NCBI GenBank assembly: GCA_049273855.1
Contig: JBASRN010000295.1
Span: 31,760 to 95,759 of the forward strand
Direction: 5' to 3'
DNA: 64,000 bases
From: Onstottus_B sp049273855
Lineage (GTDB): Bacteria; Acidobacteriota; Blastocatellia; UBA7656
Below the pieces are notes generated by a model. The model was not told where the DNA came from, searched no databases, and saw nothing but the letters and a program-made list of their open reading frames with translations. Both the position numbers and the translations under genes were made by a program. Numbering within the stretch: the stretch's first letter is position 1; each line of letters opens with the position of its first letter. Shown here piece by piece: positions 44,486 to 56,062 of this stretch.

Positions 44486-45877
44486 TCAGCGAAGACCGAA
44501 GAACCTCTGAATCCTTCCCAACAATGATCTTTTTTGAGCCTGGCGATCTTCCTCTGGCATCGCGCGCGCGTACTCATCGAGTCCCAATTGCCGCTCGGCG
44601 AGCTTTTGACTCAGCGCCTCGGCCAACTCCGCGTTCTCTTCCAGCAATTGCTTCATTGCCGGTTTGCGTATTTCGAGTATCTCCGTTTCTTCAAACGCGG
44701 TGACGTCGGCCGCTCGAGGTTCACCCGTCAGGAGCGCCATCTCGCCAAAGAAATTGCCTCGCTCGAGCACCGCGACCTGCTGCAGCTTTCCGTCAGTCGC
44801 TTGAAGCTGAACCTCCACCCTGCCGCGCTCGATGATGAACATCGAATTTCCCGGCTCGCCTCGCCGCAGTATCAGCTCGCCCGGAGCATACACGTGCTTC
44901 ACCATCGAGCGCGCCAGCGCTTCGCGCTCCGATTCGTTGAGCGGCTCGAGTATCTCAACCGATTGCAGCATTTGTTCGTAACCTGCTTCATCAGGCGCGT
45001 GCTTCGATGCGAGCTGCTCCATCAAAACATGGCGAACTGGGAACGGGACATCGATTTGGTTTCGATGATAGATGTACCAGATGTACTCCTTGATCTTAGA
45101 GTCGATGTCGTGAATCAGCATATAGTCCTTGACCCAGTAGAGCAGCTCATAGGTGATGCTCGAGTCGGCGAACTCGACCAGCCGAACAACCGGAGTCTTC
45201 TCCGACGCGACGTTGGGGATCGTAGCAGCGGTCTGCTGCGTCAGGCGTATCACTCGCTCGGGAGGTATCGAGTAAGGCGCGGGAAAGCGAATGATTCGGC
45301 GGTTCAGACTATTGAACGAATGAACCTCCAACTGCTCGCGAGCGAGCTTGCTGTTGGGGAAGATCACTACCGAGTTGTTATTTGTTCGAAGCGTGGTCGT
45401 ACGCCAGGTGACCGATTCGACGCGGCCCAGGACATCCGCGATCTTGATCGCATCGAGGATGTGAAACGGTTGTTCAATGTGAAGCGATAAGCCGGCGAAG
45501 AAATTCCCAAGAGTATCTTGCAGCGCCAGACCTATGATCACCGAGACGACGGTTGACGTCGCGAGCAGCCCAATGCCGCCGAGCCCGCCTTTGATCACAT
45601 TATTGTAAATGAGGGCGAAAAGCAGCACGTAGAGCACAATCGAAAGCGGCGTACGCAAGACTGCCGGGGCTTGCCTGCCCTTACGCCTGAGGAAAACTAT
45701 GTCGAACAGCACGTACCCGGCCGCTCGCACAACAACTATGCTGAAACCCAGAAGGATCAGGGCGAGGAAGTATTTTGAAAAGTCATTGTCGAGGAGTTGA
45801 GGTCTAAGGAGGCTAACCGCGACATACGCTCCGGCCATCACCAGGCTGAGCATAAGGGGGAAAGATATCTTCTTCAT
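44486..45877 (-). CDS. MscS-type channel with C-terminal cyclic-nucleotide-binding domain
   Basis: 463 residues from the ATG at 45877; the longer frame adds repeat-like sequence only. Hydrophobic helices lie at about 5-22, 36-60 and 76-97, and the pore-lining TM3 with its Ala/Gly-rich face at about 100-125 (GLALQDTLGNFFAGL). The MscS beta domain (about 126-285) follows. Residues 310-425 form a cyclic-nucleotide-binding domain with an intact cassette (FGEMALLTGEPRAA; E379, R388). It resembles bacterial cyclic-nucleotide-gated MscS-like (bCNG) channels. It converges on the cyclase gene and is a plausible second effector of the locally made nucleotide. It ends with a basic amphipathic tail. Confidence 0.9.
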   Translation of the reverse strand: MKKISFPLMLSLVMAGAYVAVSLLRPQLLDNDFSKYFLALILLGFSIVVVRAAGYVLFDIVFLRRKGRQAPAVLRTPLSIVLYVLLFALIYNNVIKGGLGGIGLLATSTVVSVIIGLALQDTLGNFFAGLSLHIEQPFHILDAIKIADVLGRVESVTWRTTTLRTNNNSVVIFPNSKLAREQLEVHSFNSLNRRIIRFPAPYSIPPERVIRLTQQTAATIPNVASEKTPVVRLVEFADSSITYELLYWVKDYMLIHDIDSKIKEYIWYIYHRNQIDVPFPVRHVLMEQLASKHAPDEAGYEQMLQSVEILEPLNESEREALARSMVKHVYAPGELILRRGEPGNSMFIIERGRVEVQLQATDGKLQQVAVLERGNFFGEMALLTGEPRAADVTAFEETEILEIRKPAMKQLLEENAELAEALSQKLAERQLGLDEYARAMPEEDRQAQKRSLLGRIQRFFGLR

Positions 45878-45938
45878 CGTAGATTTGATGAGCGGCAGAT
45901 TGCCGCCCTGACTACGGGCACGGACCACTGACTACGCG

Positions 45939-47084
45939 CTACTGACCACTCATCAACGCCCTCACCATCTCTCCGGCCGCAATCACCGCTTGCTCATAGA
46001 CGCGATCGTGACCCAGGATCTCAAGCTCGCGTCCGATCAACTCGCTCTCGCTCAAGCTCTCGTAGCTGAGCACTCGCTGAGCGACGCGTTCCTCGCCTCG
46101 CGTCACAACCGTCTCGAGTCGATGAGCATCGCTGCTTCTCCTGACACTGAACGCCGCCGAAGCGTCCACTGCGGATCGAATCGTCACCTTGGCGATCCGG
46201 CCGGGCTCAATCTCGCGCTCGGTCCGCAAGAACTCGAGAACCACCTGCCGACTGTCCTTCTCGAACCTAAAGACGAAAGACTTCGCTTCGCGACTTGCTG
46301 CACCAAGCCGCCAGCCGAGCCGGCTCGCCAGCCAGCCGCCCAACAACAGCGCACGAGGGGAAAGCGCCTCCGGGTCCGCCGCCGTGGGCGAGTTCTCGAT
46401 TGCGATATGGTTGATCATGTTGAGCAGCGGGCGGTACTCGCTAATATCGTAGAAGCCCGAGAGCAGCGCGCGCCACGCGGTCAATCGCGCCCAGTTCAAA
46501 TCGCTGATGGCAGTCCAGCGCGGCGTATCACGCAGCACCGCCGCCATGCTCGCCAGGTCTCCGTGCGGGTCGGTGAAGTCTGCCGAGTCGATGATCACGC
46601 GGTCCGACAAATCGGCAAGCCGTCTGAACGTGACCTTGTCAGTTATGCGCGGCACCGTGCACCACCATAGATATACCGGCAGATCCGATACCAGAAGCGG
46701 CGCCACCGCGCTGGGCACTTCGGCCACTTGAGAGCCAGTCGCGTTGATGGTGACCTGCTCGCAGCAGACTTGCTTCGATGTCGCGGTTGGCAGCGTGCAG
46801 CGTGAAGTGACCTGGGCGTCGAGCGTCGGGGTCTGAGATGCCCCTTCGGCAACGATCAGGATTGCTCGCGACGGATGCGTCGCAGTGACGTCAGTCAGCG
46901 TCTCATCCAGTCGGGTTGCGTCGGTCTGGCTGGTAACGAAAACCAGCAAGTTGAGCGTCGAAGCCCGCATGATGCCGCCGTCGTCATCTTCTGAAGCCTG
47001 CTGCCAGAGCGAAGTTAACTCCCGCTCAATGGCACTCACATCGATTGCGGATTGCGGATTGCGGATTGCGGATTGTTCATTCAT
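45939..47084 (-). CDS. opcA: Glucose-6-phosphate dehydrogenase assembly protein OpcA
   Basis: 381 residues. The protein matches OpcA in order and in motifs such as PVYLWW in the middle and RALLSGFYD, and lies just ahead of zwf in the same direction, as in Cyanobacteria and Actinobacteria. OpcA is an allosteric or assembly factor for glucose-6-phosphate dehydrogenase. The first 14 residues (MNEQSAIRNPQSAI) are encoded by an iterated GATTGCG repeat (47043-47079), so the N-terminus appears repeat-derived. A GTG 14 codons downstream, before SAIERELTSLW, could be the ancestral start. It is 161 bases from the zwf stop. Confidence 0.9.
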   Translation of the reverse strand: MNEQSAIRNPQSAIDVSAIERELTSLWQQASEDDDGGIMRASTLNLLVFVTSQTDATRLDETLTDVTATHPSRAILIVAEGASQTPTLDAQVTSRCTLPTATSKQVCCEQVTINATGSQVAEVPSAVAPLLVSDLPVYLWWCTVPRITDKVTFRRLADLSDRVIIDSADFTDPHGDLASMAAVLRDTPRWTAISDLNWARLTAWRALLSGFYDISEYRPLLNMINHIAIENSPTAADPEALSPRALLLGGWLASRLGWRLGAASREAKSFVFRFEKDSRQVVLEFLRTEREIEPGRIAKVTIRSAVDASAAFSVRRSSDAHRLETVVTRGEERVAQRVLSYESLSESELIGRELEILGHDRVYEQAVIAAGEMVRALMSGQ

Positions 47085-47250
47085 CGCCTGGTTCCTCTTG
47101 CCGTGTTTATCGACGAAACAACGATAGCAACGATCTGACTGCCTTCATCGCTCAGTTCGCAACCGCGTATGCCTTCGTGCGCGCTTTCATTTCATTTGGA
47201 TTCATTCTACTAATCCGCAATCCTCAATCCGCAATCCTCAATCCTCAGGG
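47043..47250. repeat. Inverted GATTGCG-type low-complexity repeat, family D
   Basis: About five tandem copies of a 7-base GATTGCG unit (47043-47079) face an inverted CCGCAATCCTCAATC-type array (about 47215-47250). The first array is inside the opcA coding start; the second ends just before the zwf stop codon region. The spacer has no gene. Confidence 0.7.
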
Positions 47251-48783
47251 TCTTCTCCACCTTCGTCCGTCTCTTTCGATCAACTCATCGGCCACCGCCG
47301 GTCCCCACGTGCCCGCTTCGTAGTTGGGGAACTCGGCCTTTTTGCTTTGCCACCCCTCGAGAATCGGCATCACGATCTCCCAGCCTCGCTCGGTCATATC
47401 GCGTCGCGCGTAGAGCGTCGAGTCTCCAAGAATACAATCCAGCAGCAATCGCTCGTAGGCTTCCGGCGACGAGACGCCGAAGGATGCGCCATAGCGAAAG
47501 TCCATGTTTACCCATCGAATCCGGGTCACCTGGCCCGGTATCTTCGCGCCAATCCGAAGCGTGATTCCTTCGTCCGGTTGAACGCGAACGATGAGTACGT
47601 TGGGCTCGAGATGTTGGCCGGCGCCGGTGAATAACTGAAGCGGCGCCTGCCGGAAATGAATGGCGATCTCGGTGACGCGCTTCGGCATTCGTTTGCCGGA
47701 GCGAAGATAGAAAGGAACGTCCGCCCAGCGCCAGTTGTCGAAGAATAGCTTCACCGCCGCGTAGGTGTCGGTGTTGGACTCGGGGTTCACGTCTTTCTCC
47801 GATCGATAGCCGGGCACCGCGACTCCGCCCACCGAGCCCGGCCCGTACTGGCCGCGCACTGCGAACTCGTCCACCCGGTCCCGAGGAATTGCGCGAACCG
47901 CCGACATCGCTTTGAACTTTTCATCCCGCACCGCGTTCGCCCCGAGATTCACCGGCGGCTCCATCGCTACCAGCGACAAGACCTGAAAGACGTGGTTCTG
48001 AATCATGTCGCGAAGCACGCCTGAAGTATCATAATAGCCGCCCCGCCCTTCCACCCCGATCGCCTCGGCGTTGGTGATTTGAACATGGTCGACATAGCGG
48101 CGGTTCCAAATCGGCTCGAAGATGCCGTTGGCGAAGCGAAACACCAGCAGGTTCTGAACCGTCTCCTTGCCGAGATAGTGATCGATTCTGTAGACCTGCT
48201 CTTCATCGAACACGGCGGCGACTTGCTGGTTCAATTCCTTCGCGCTGGCGAGATCGTGCCCGAACGGTTTCTCGATGATGATTCGAGTCCAGCCCTTCTC
48301 CCTGGGCTTGGCAAGCCCCGCGTCACCCAGTTGCTGGATCGCTTCGCCGTAAAGGGTAGGGGAAGTCGAAAGGTACATCACTCGATTGCCTGCGGTTCCG
48401 CGCTCGCGGTCAATCTGGTCGAGCAGCGCGCTCATCTGTTTGTAGGAGTCTGAGTTGTTTATGTCGCCCCCGATATAGAAGAGTCCTTGCGCAAAGCTCT
48501 CCCACACCGCGTCGTCAACGGACTTGGCCTCCGAGTAAGTCGCGATTGCGTCTTTCATCTTTGCGCGAAACTCGTCGTGACTCATCGGCGAACGCGCGAA
48601 CCCGATGATTGCGAACTCGGCGGGCAGCAATCGATGCTGGGTCAGCCGGTAGAGCGCGGGAACAAGCTTGCGTTTGGTCAGGTCGCCCGACGCGCCGAAG
48701 ATCACCACGACGCACGGGTCGGCGGTTCGCTCAAGCCTCAACCCCTCTCGCAAAGGATTATCGGCATTTGAATCGGTGCTCAT
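47245..48783 (-). CDS. zwf: Glucose-6-phosphate 1-dehydrogenase
   Basis: 512 residues. It oxidises glucose 6-phosphate to 6-phosphogluconolactone with NADP+, the first step of the oxidative pentose phosphate pathway. The N-terminal dinucleotide motif GASGDLTKRKLVPAL and the active-site signature RIDHYLGKE are intact, and the length is usual. Its start overlaps the pgl stop by four bases (ATGA on the minus strand), so the two are translationally coupled, with pgl upstream. OpcA is encoded downstream. Confidence 0.97.
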   Translation of the reverse strand: MSTDSNADNPLREGLRLERTADPCVVVIFGASGDLTKRKLVPALYRLTQHRLLPAEFAIIGFARSPMSHDEFRAKMKDAIATYSEAKSVDDAVWESFAQGLFYIGGDINNSDSYKQMSALLDQIDRERGTAGNRVMYLSTSPTLYGEAIQQLGDAGLAKPREKGWTRIIIEKPFGHDLASAKELNQQVAAVFDEEQVYRIDHYLGKETVQNLLVFRFANGIFEPIWNRRYVDHVQITNAEAIGVEGRGGYYDTSGVLRDMIQNHVFQVLSLVAMEPPVNLGANAVRDEKFKAMSAVRAIPRDRVDEFAVRGQYGPGSVGGVAVPGYRSEKDVNPESNTDTYAAVKLFFDNWRWADVPFYLRSGKRMPKRVTEIAIHFRQAPLQLFTGAGQHLEPNVLIVRVQPDEGITLRIGAKIPGQVTRIRWVNMDFRYGASFGVSSPEAYERLLLDCILGDSTLYARRDMTERGWEIVMPILEGWQSKKAEFPNYEAGTWGPAVADELIERDGRRWRRP

Positions 48784-49598
48784 TTGTTCGTTTCCCTTTC
48801 GAGTGTTTGTCCGCTAAGCAGTCGCGCCGCCGCTTCGTCTACCATCCACAGAAGCGAGCCGTTCAGCGGACGTATGAGCTGGCTGGGATAGGTTTCCGGT
48901 TGATCGCTCCCTTCCAAAACGCCCTTGAGTGGCTCAGCTTTGTCTTCACCGGCAGCGAGGAACGTGACATTGCGTGCGTTGTTGATCGTCCGAGCCGTCA
49001 AGGTGATTCGGTGAGCTTTAAGCTTATCGACGTAGTTGGCCACGACAAGGCGATCGCCAGCGTGCAGCGCAGTCGTGTTTGGAAACAAAGAGGCCGTGTG
49101 CCCGTCTGGTCCCATTCCCAGGAGAACCAAATCAAACCGAGGCACGTTTGGCAGCGGAGCCGTGCTTGTCCTGGAAGCGACTCTCAGGAAAAAGCTTCTG
49201 AGCATCACTTCGTACTCTTCTGCGGCGCGCTCGGGGTCGGGGTTCTCGGCGGGAATGCGAAAGATATTGCCTTCGGGGACCGGAACCTTCGAGAGCAACG
49301 TCTCGCGGGCCATCCGATAGTTGCTGTCCGCGTGATCGGGGGGAACACAGCGTTCGTCTCCCCAAAAGAAAAAGATCGAAGACCACGGCACGGTGTCGAG
49401 GAAAGGCGGAGCAGCCAGCAAAGAGTTCATCGCGCGCGGAGTCGAGCCGCCGGAAAGCGCTACGGTGAAGCGTCCGCAACCGACCACGTATTGATCGGCA
49501 AGCCGCGCGAATCCCCGGGCCGCTTTGAGCGCTACTTCATCCGAGTCGCGATAAACGCGCACCTGCGCGTGGGGTTCTTGAATGATTTTCGTAGTCAT
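48780..49598 (-). CDS. pgl: 6-phosphogluconolactonase (DevB/SOL type)
   Basis: 272 residues. It hydrolyses 6-phosphogluconolactone to 6-phosphogluconate. It has the DevB-type motifs LSGGSTPRAM near the start, FFWGDERCVPPDH and GMGPDGHTASLFP. It overlaps zwf by four bases. Its ATG is followed by TTKIIQEPHAQVRVYRD, a normal N-terminus for the family. Confidence 0.93.
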   Translation of the reverse strand: MTTKIIQEPHAQVRVYRDSDEVALKAARGFARLADQYVVGCGRFTVALSGGSTPRAMNSLLAAPPFLDTVPWSSIFFFWGDERCVPPDHADSNYRMARETLLSKVPVPEGNIFRIPAENPDPERAAEEYEVMLRSFFLRVASRTSTAPLPNVPRFDLVLLGMGPDGHTASLFPNTTALHAGDRLVVANYVDKLKAHRITLTARTINNARNVTFLAAGEDKAEPLKGVLEGSDQPETYPSQLIRPLNGSLLWMVDEAAARLLSGQTLERETNK

Positions 49599-49611
49599 GG
49601 ATTCTATTTCG

Positions 49612-49678
49612 TCTTTGCCAGTCTCTGCGCCTTTTGGGTGAAACGGGTTTCTCGCAAAGACGCAGGCTTCGCAAAGCC
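49612..49678. repeat. Short family B repeat between ppgK and pgl
   Basis: GTCTCTGCGCCTTTTGGGTG and TCTCGCAAAGACGCAGGCTTCG-type words (part of 49612-49678) form an imperfect inverted pair containing the same GGGTGAAACGG word found at 62530-62539. It fills the short gap between the two genes. Confidence 0.5.
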
Positions 49679-49679
49679 G

Positions 49680-50423
49680 TCAGTCGCGCTTATGCCACAA
49701 CCAGGCTCCGCCTTTTACACCGGCGTCGTTCGAGATCGTCTTAACATCCGGGTCGAGCTTTAGTTCGATTTTGGTTGCGTTGCCGCCGCCGATGTACAGT
49801 TTGTCGAAGTGAGTCAAGGTTCTCAAGAACTCGATCGCTCGTTTCACGCGGCGGTTCCATCGTTTGCGGCCAATCTTTTTCCGAGCTTTGTCACCGGTCT
49901 GCTGCTCAAAAGTCTGATTCTTGCGAAAAGGCAGGTGAGCGAGCTCAAGATGCGGAGCGAGTTCGCCGTCCATGAACAGCGCCGAGCCAAACCCGGTGCC
50001 GAGCGTGACGACCATCTCGAGGCCCTTGCCTTCGACTGCGCCGTAGCCTTGCATATCCGCGTCGTTGATCACGCGGGTCGGCTTCCCGAGGCGCTTCTGT
50101 AGCTCGGCAGCGAGATCCAGTCCCTTCATCTCCTCGGTCCCGAGGTTGGGCGCTGTTATTATGATGCCGTTGCGAACCACTCCCGGAAAGCCGACCGACA
50201 CGAAATCATAGCCGGCAAGCGGCTCGACGAGTTTCAACACCGCCTCCACCAGCAATTCCCTGGTTGTCGGATGTGGCGTCGGGATGCGTTTGCGCTCGGT
50301 CAGCATCTCGCCATCGAAACTGAGGACGGCCGCCTTTAGGCCGGTCCCGCCAATGTCGATGGCAAGAATGCGGCTGGTTGCGGAGGGCTCCTTGTCGATC
50401 GTTGTTTTTCTAGTTGAGGCCAT
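49680..50423 (-). CDS. ppgK: Polyphosphate glucokinase (ROK family)
   Basis: 247 residues with GGAG upstream. It phosphorylates glucose with polyphosphate or ATP, feeding the adjacent zwf. The ROK phosphate motif DIGGTGLKAAV, the catalytic NDADMQGYG and the GTGFGSALFMDGEL stretch identify the polyphosphate glucokinase subgroup, supported by the compact length and the KARKKIGRKRWNRRV segment. The 200 bases upstream, before gnd ends, contain no convincing gene; a small cysteine-containing frame there was rejected. Confidence 0.9.
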   Translation of the reverse strand: MASTRKTTIDKEPSATSRILAIDIGGTGLKAAVLSFDGEMLTERKRIPTPHPTTRELLVEAVLKLVEPLAGYDFVSVGFPGVVRNGIIITAPNLGTEEMKGLDLAAELQKRLGKPTRVINDADMQGYGAVEGKGLEMVVTLGTGFGSALFMDGELAPHLELAHLPFRKNQTFEQQTGDKARKKIGRKRWNRRVKRAIEFLRTLTHFDKLYIGGGNATKIELKLDPDVKTISNDAGVKGGAWLWHKRD

Positions 50424-50623
50424 TCATTCGTTCTCCTTTAGCACAATTCCGACAACAGCTATCACACAAGCGAGCGAGTTCTTTTCCTTCGCAGCGCCGA
50501 ACCGGGGACAACCCTGATAGGAGTTGAGTTGAGTGTGGCCGCACACAAAACATCCTCTCCATACATTGCACCCCGCGGAAGTGCCGGTCTATCACGCACT
50601 GTTCACCGGTGACTCAACACGAA

Positions 50624-52075
50624 TCATTTATTCTTGTCGTAGTGTCCCCAGTCGGTATGAACGTGACCGCGCTCGGGGTGATCGACTCGCTCGTAGGTGT
50701 GTGAGCCAAAATAGTCGCGTTGCGCCTGCGTTAGATTCTGAGGCAACTGCGCCGTGCGGTAGCTGTCGAAGTACGAAAGGCTCGCGCCCATCGCGGGAAC
50801 GGGCACTCCCATCGACTGAGCCGTCTTCACCGCCAACCGCCAGTTCGATTGCGCGGCGCGAATCCATTTCCTGAATTCGTCGTCGAGCAAGAGGTTCGCG
50901 AGCTTCGGCTTGCGGTCATAAGCGCGCATGATAGAATCGAGGAAACGCGCGCGAATTATGCATCCGCCCTTCCAAATTCGCGCCATCTCGGACAGGTTGA
51001 TGTCCCAATTGTGCACATCCGAGCCGCGTCGGATCAGGCTCAAGCCCTGGGCGTAAGAACAAATTTTCGAAGCGTACAGTGCGTCGTGAACCGCCTTGAT
51101 CAGCTTCTGTTTGTCGCCACGAACCACCTTCGCGCGCGGTCCTTTGATCTTTTTGGCCGCCGCGACTCTTTCGTCTTTCATGCTCGAAATGACTCGCGAG
51201 TCGAGCGCCGCCGCGATCGTCGGTATCGGGATGCCCATGTCAATGCCTTCCTGCGCGGTCCACTTGCCTGTGCCTTTCTGCTCGGCTTTGTCGAGCACAA
51301 GGTCCACGAGCGCCTGGCCGGTTTCTTCATCGCGAACGCGGAAGATGTTCGCGGTGATTTCGATCAGAAACGATTCAAGCTCGCCGCGATTCCATTCGGT
51401 GAAGATCTCAGCGAGTTCGGCGGCTCCTAGATTAAGCGCCGAGTGCAAGATGTCATAAGCCTCGGCGATCAGTTGCATATCGCCGTACTCGATTCCGTTG
51501 TGCACCATCTTTACGAAGTGGCCGGCGCCGTCGGGCCCCACGTAAGTCACGCACGGACCCGAGTCGGTCTTTGCAGCGATCGCTTCAAAGATCGGTTTGA
51601 TGTTTTGGTAGGCTTCGGTTGAGCCGCCCGGCATCAACGAAGGACCGTGCCGCGCGCCATCTTCCCCGCCCGATACGCCCGAGCCGACGAAGTTCAAACC
51701 GGAGGCTCGCCAGCCAGCCTCGCGCCGCTGAGTATCTTTGAAGTAAGAGTTGCCGCCGTCGATCACGACGTCGCCGGGTTCGAGAAGCGGCTTGAGCTTG
51801 TCCATCATCTGGTCAACCGGCGGGCCGGCTTTTATCAGCATCATCAGCCGGCGCGGGCGTTCGAGTGACTGCACGAACTCTTCCAGCGTCTGTGTGCCGA
51901 TGAATTGTTTGGCTTGAAACTCGTTGATGAAGTCGTCGACCTTATCCGGTTCCCGGTTCCAGACCGACACCGTAAATCCGTGGTCTTCGACGTTGAGCGC
52001 GAGGTTGCGCCCCATCACTGCGAGTCCCATCATTCCGAACTGCCCTTGCTTGGCTTTCGCTTGTTCACTGGACAT
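50624..52075 (-). CDS. gnd: 6-phosphogluconate dehydrogenase (NADP+)
   Basis: 483 residues, preceded by GGGAG. It decarboxylates 6-phosphogluconate to ribulose 5-phosphate, giving NADPH. Landmarks are the dinucleotide motif GLAVMGRNLALN, GSGVSGGEDGARHGPSLMPGG, the catalytic KMVHNGIEYGDMQLIAEAY with its lysine, and the conserved C-terminal AQRDYFGSHTYER. Length matches the long (GndA) form. It lies 24 bases downstream of the HAD phosphatase gene. Confidence 0.97.
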   Translation of the reverse strand: MSSEQAKAKQGQFGMMGLAVMGRNLALNVEDHGFTVSVWNREPDKVDDFINEFQAKQFIGTQTLEEFVQSLERPRRLMMLIKAGPPVDQMMDKLKPLLEPGDVVIDGGNSYFKDTQRREAGWRASGLNFVGSGVSGGEDGARHGPSLMPGGSTEAYQNIKPIFEAIAAKTDSGPCVTYVGPDGAGHFVKMVHNGIEYGDMQLIAEAYDILHSALNLGAAELAEIFTEWNRGELESFLIEITANIFRVRDEETGQALVDLVLDKAEQKGTGKWTAQEGIDMGIPIPTIAAALDSRVISSMKDERVAAAKKIKGPRAKVVRGDKQKLIKAVHDALYASKICSYAQGLSLIRRGSDVHNWDINLSEMARIWKGGCIIRARFLDSIMRAYDRKPKLANLLLDDEFRKWIRAAQSNWRLAVKTAQSMGVPVPAMGASLSYFDSYRTAQLPQNLTQAQRDYFGSHTYERVDHPERGHVHTDWGHYDKNK

Positions 52076-52099
52076 CTGTCATCACTCCCTTCTAGGCTT

Positions 52100-52933
52100 T
52101 CAGAAACTTGTTACAACTTGCTTTGGCTCTGAGACCGGCGCGCCGAGCACGTATTTCTCGATTCCGCGAGCCCAGCCTTCATCGTCGTTCGAGGCGGTGA
52201 CGTATGTCGCTTCGGCGCGAACGTCGTCCACCGCCTGGCCCATCGCAATGCTTGTACCGGCTTGCCTGAACATCTCGACGTCGTTCGGCCCGTCGCCGAT
52301 GACCGCGATCTTTGCGCTTGAGACCCCGAAGATTTTGGCCAGCCGAATCACGACCGAACCTTTGTGCATTCCGTAGGCGGTCACGTCTAGGAAGCGGGGC
52401 TTGGAACGAGAGGCTGACACTTCGCATGCAAGCTCGCTCAGCACGCGCTTCTCGGCCTCGGCCACTAACTCGGGCTTGCCGACGACAGTCAGCTTGTTGA
52501 GATCGCGAGTTATTCGCTCAGCATACCCTTCGATCAACGGATCGAATCCCGAAGTGTGCGCCTCGCGATCTACGAATGAATCGGCTCCTGGGGCCCACCA
52601 CTCCGCCGCGTCATAAGCCCACACGCTCAACCCGAACTCGTCGGCAATCGCTTTCACGCTCGCGGTTGTCGAGGGCGCGATCGCGCTGCTCTCGAGGATT
52701 TCACCGGCGGCCGTTACGACTAACGCTCCATTGAAGGCGGCAAAACCGGATCGCAGAGCGAGAGCTCGAGCGAGTGGCTTGATGCTGCGCGGCGGACGCG
52801 AGCTTGCGAGCGATAGCGCGATGTTTCGATCGTGGAGCTCGCGGGCCGCCACTCTTGTCGCTTCGGTCACTTCGTGGTTGGAAGTGATCAGCGTCCCGTC
52901 GATGTCTGAGATAACGAGTGAGATGTTCGGCAT
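52100..52933 (-). CDS. HAD-superfamily (Cof-type, IIB) phosphatase
   Basis: 277 residues from the ATG at 52933; the longer frame is translation of the adjacent repeat. HAD motif I is SDIDGTL, motif II falls in LASSRPP, and motif IV is GDGPNDVEMF; the cap between them is of type IIB. The family dephosphorylates sugar phosphates and cofactors such as FMN or PLP; the substrate here is unknown. Its place among pentose phosphate genes suggests a sugar phosphate. It is 24 bases upstream of gnd and probably co-transcribed. Confidence 0.85.
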   Translation of the reverse strand: MPNISLVISDIDGTLITSNHEVTEATRVAARELHDRNIALSLASSRPPRSIKPLARALALRSGFAAFNGALVVTAAGEILESSAIAPSTTASVKAIADEFGLSVWAYDAAEWWAPGADSFVDREAHTSGFDPLIEGYAERITRDLNKLTVVGKPELVAEAEKRVLSELACEVSASRSKPRFLDVTAYGMHKGSVVIRLAKIFGVSSAKIAVIGDGPNDVEMFRQAGTSIAMGQAVDDVRAEATYVTASNDDEGWARGIEKYVLGAPVSEPKQVVTSF

Positions 52934-52938
52934 ATTCA

Positions 52939-53041
52939 CTTGCAGGGGAGGCGCTCCGTGGCCTCCCTTCGTTAAAGACTGGTCGGTCTCGCGAGCCGCG
53001 TTATTCACTGAGGGGCGGCCACGGAGCACCTCCCCTACAAG
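52939..53041. repeat. Intergenic inverted repeat, family A
   Basis: Arms 52939-52963 and 53017-53041 are reverse complements at about 23 of 25 positions, with CTTGCAGGGGAGGCGCTCCG at one end and CTCCCCTACAAG at the other. This is a second copy of the element at 281-374 and 55937-56056. It fills the whole gap between the tal-pgi and HAD genes. Confidence 0.8.
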
Positions 53042-53050
53042 CCCGTCGAG

Positions 53051-55924
<2,874 letters not shown>

Positions 55925-55936
55925 ATGTTTATCACC

Positions 55937-56056
55937 CTTGTAGGGGAGGCCCTCAGTGGCTCCCCTCGTGGAATCACAATGTGCGGTCGTTCGTACTTCC
56001 GAACCAGGGAGATCAAGAGTTTGATTGAGGGGAAGTCACGGCGAGCCTCCCCTACA
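55937..56056. repeat. Intergenic inverted repeat, family A
   Basis: CTTGTAGGGGAGGCCCTCAG (from 55937) is answered by GCGAGCCTCCCCTACAC ending near 56056. The arms are more diverged and further apart (about 60-base spacer) than in the 52939 copy. It occupies the gap between tkt and tal-pgi. Confidence 0.7.
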
Positions 56057-56062
56057 CTCTTC

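Noticed and set aside
47043..47250. Possible CRISPR-like repeats
   Set aside because: The units are 7 bases and directly adjacent, with no unique spacers; the inverted partner array shows it is a low-complexity palindrome.
50410..50595. Small minus-strand frame with a CDSCCRNC cysteine group upstream of ppgK
   Set aside because: No ribosome-binding site; it overlaps the ppgK start, and the cysteine spacing matches no family I know.
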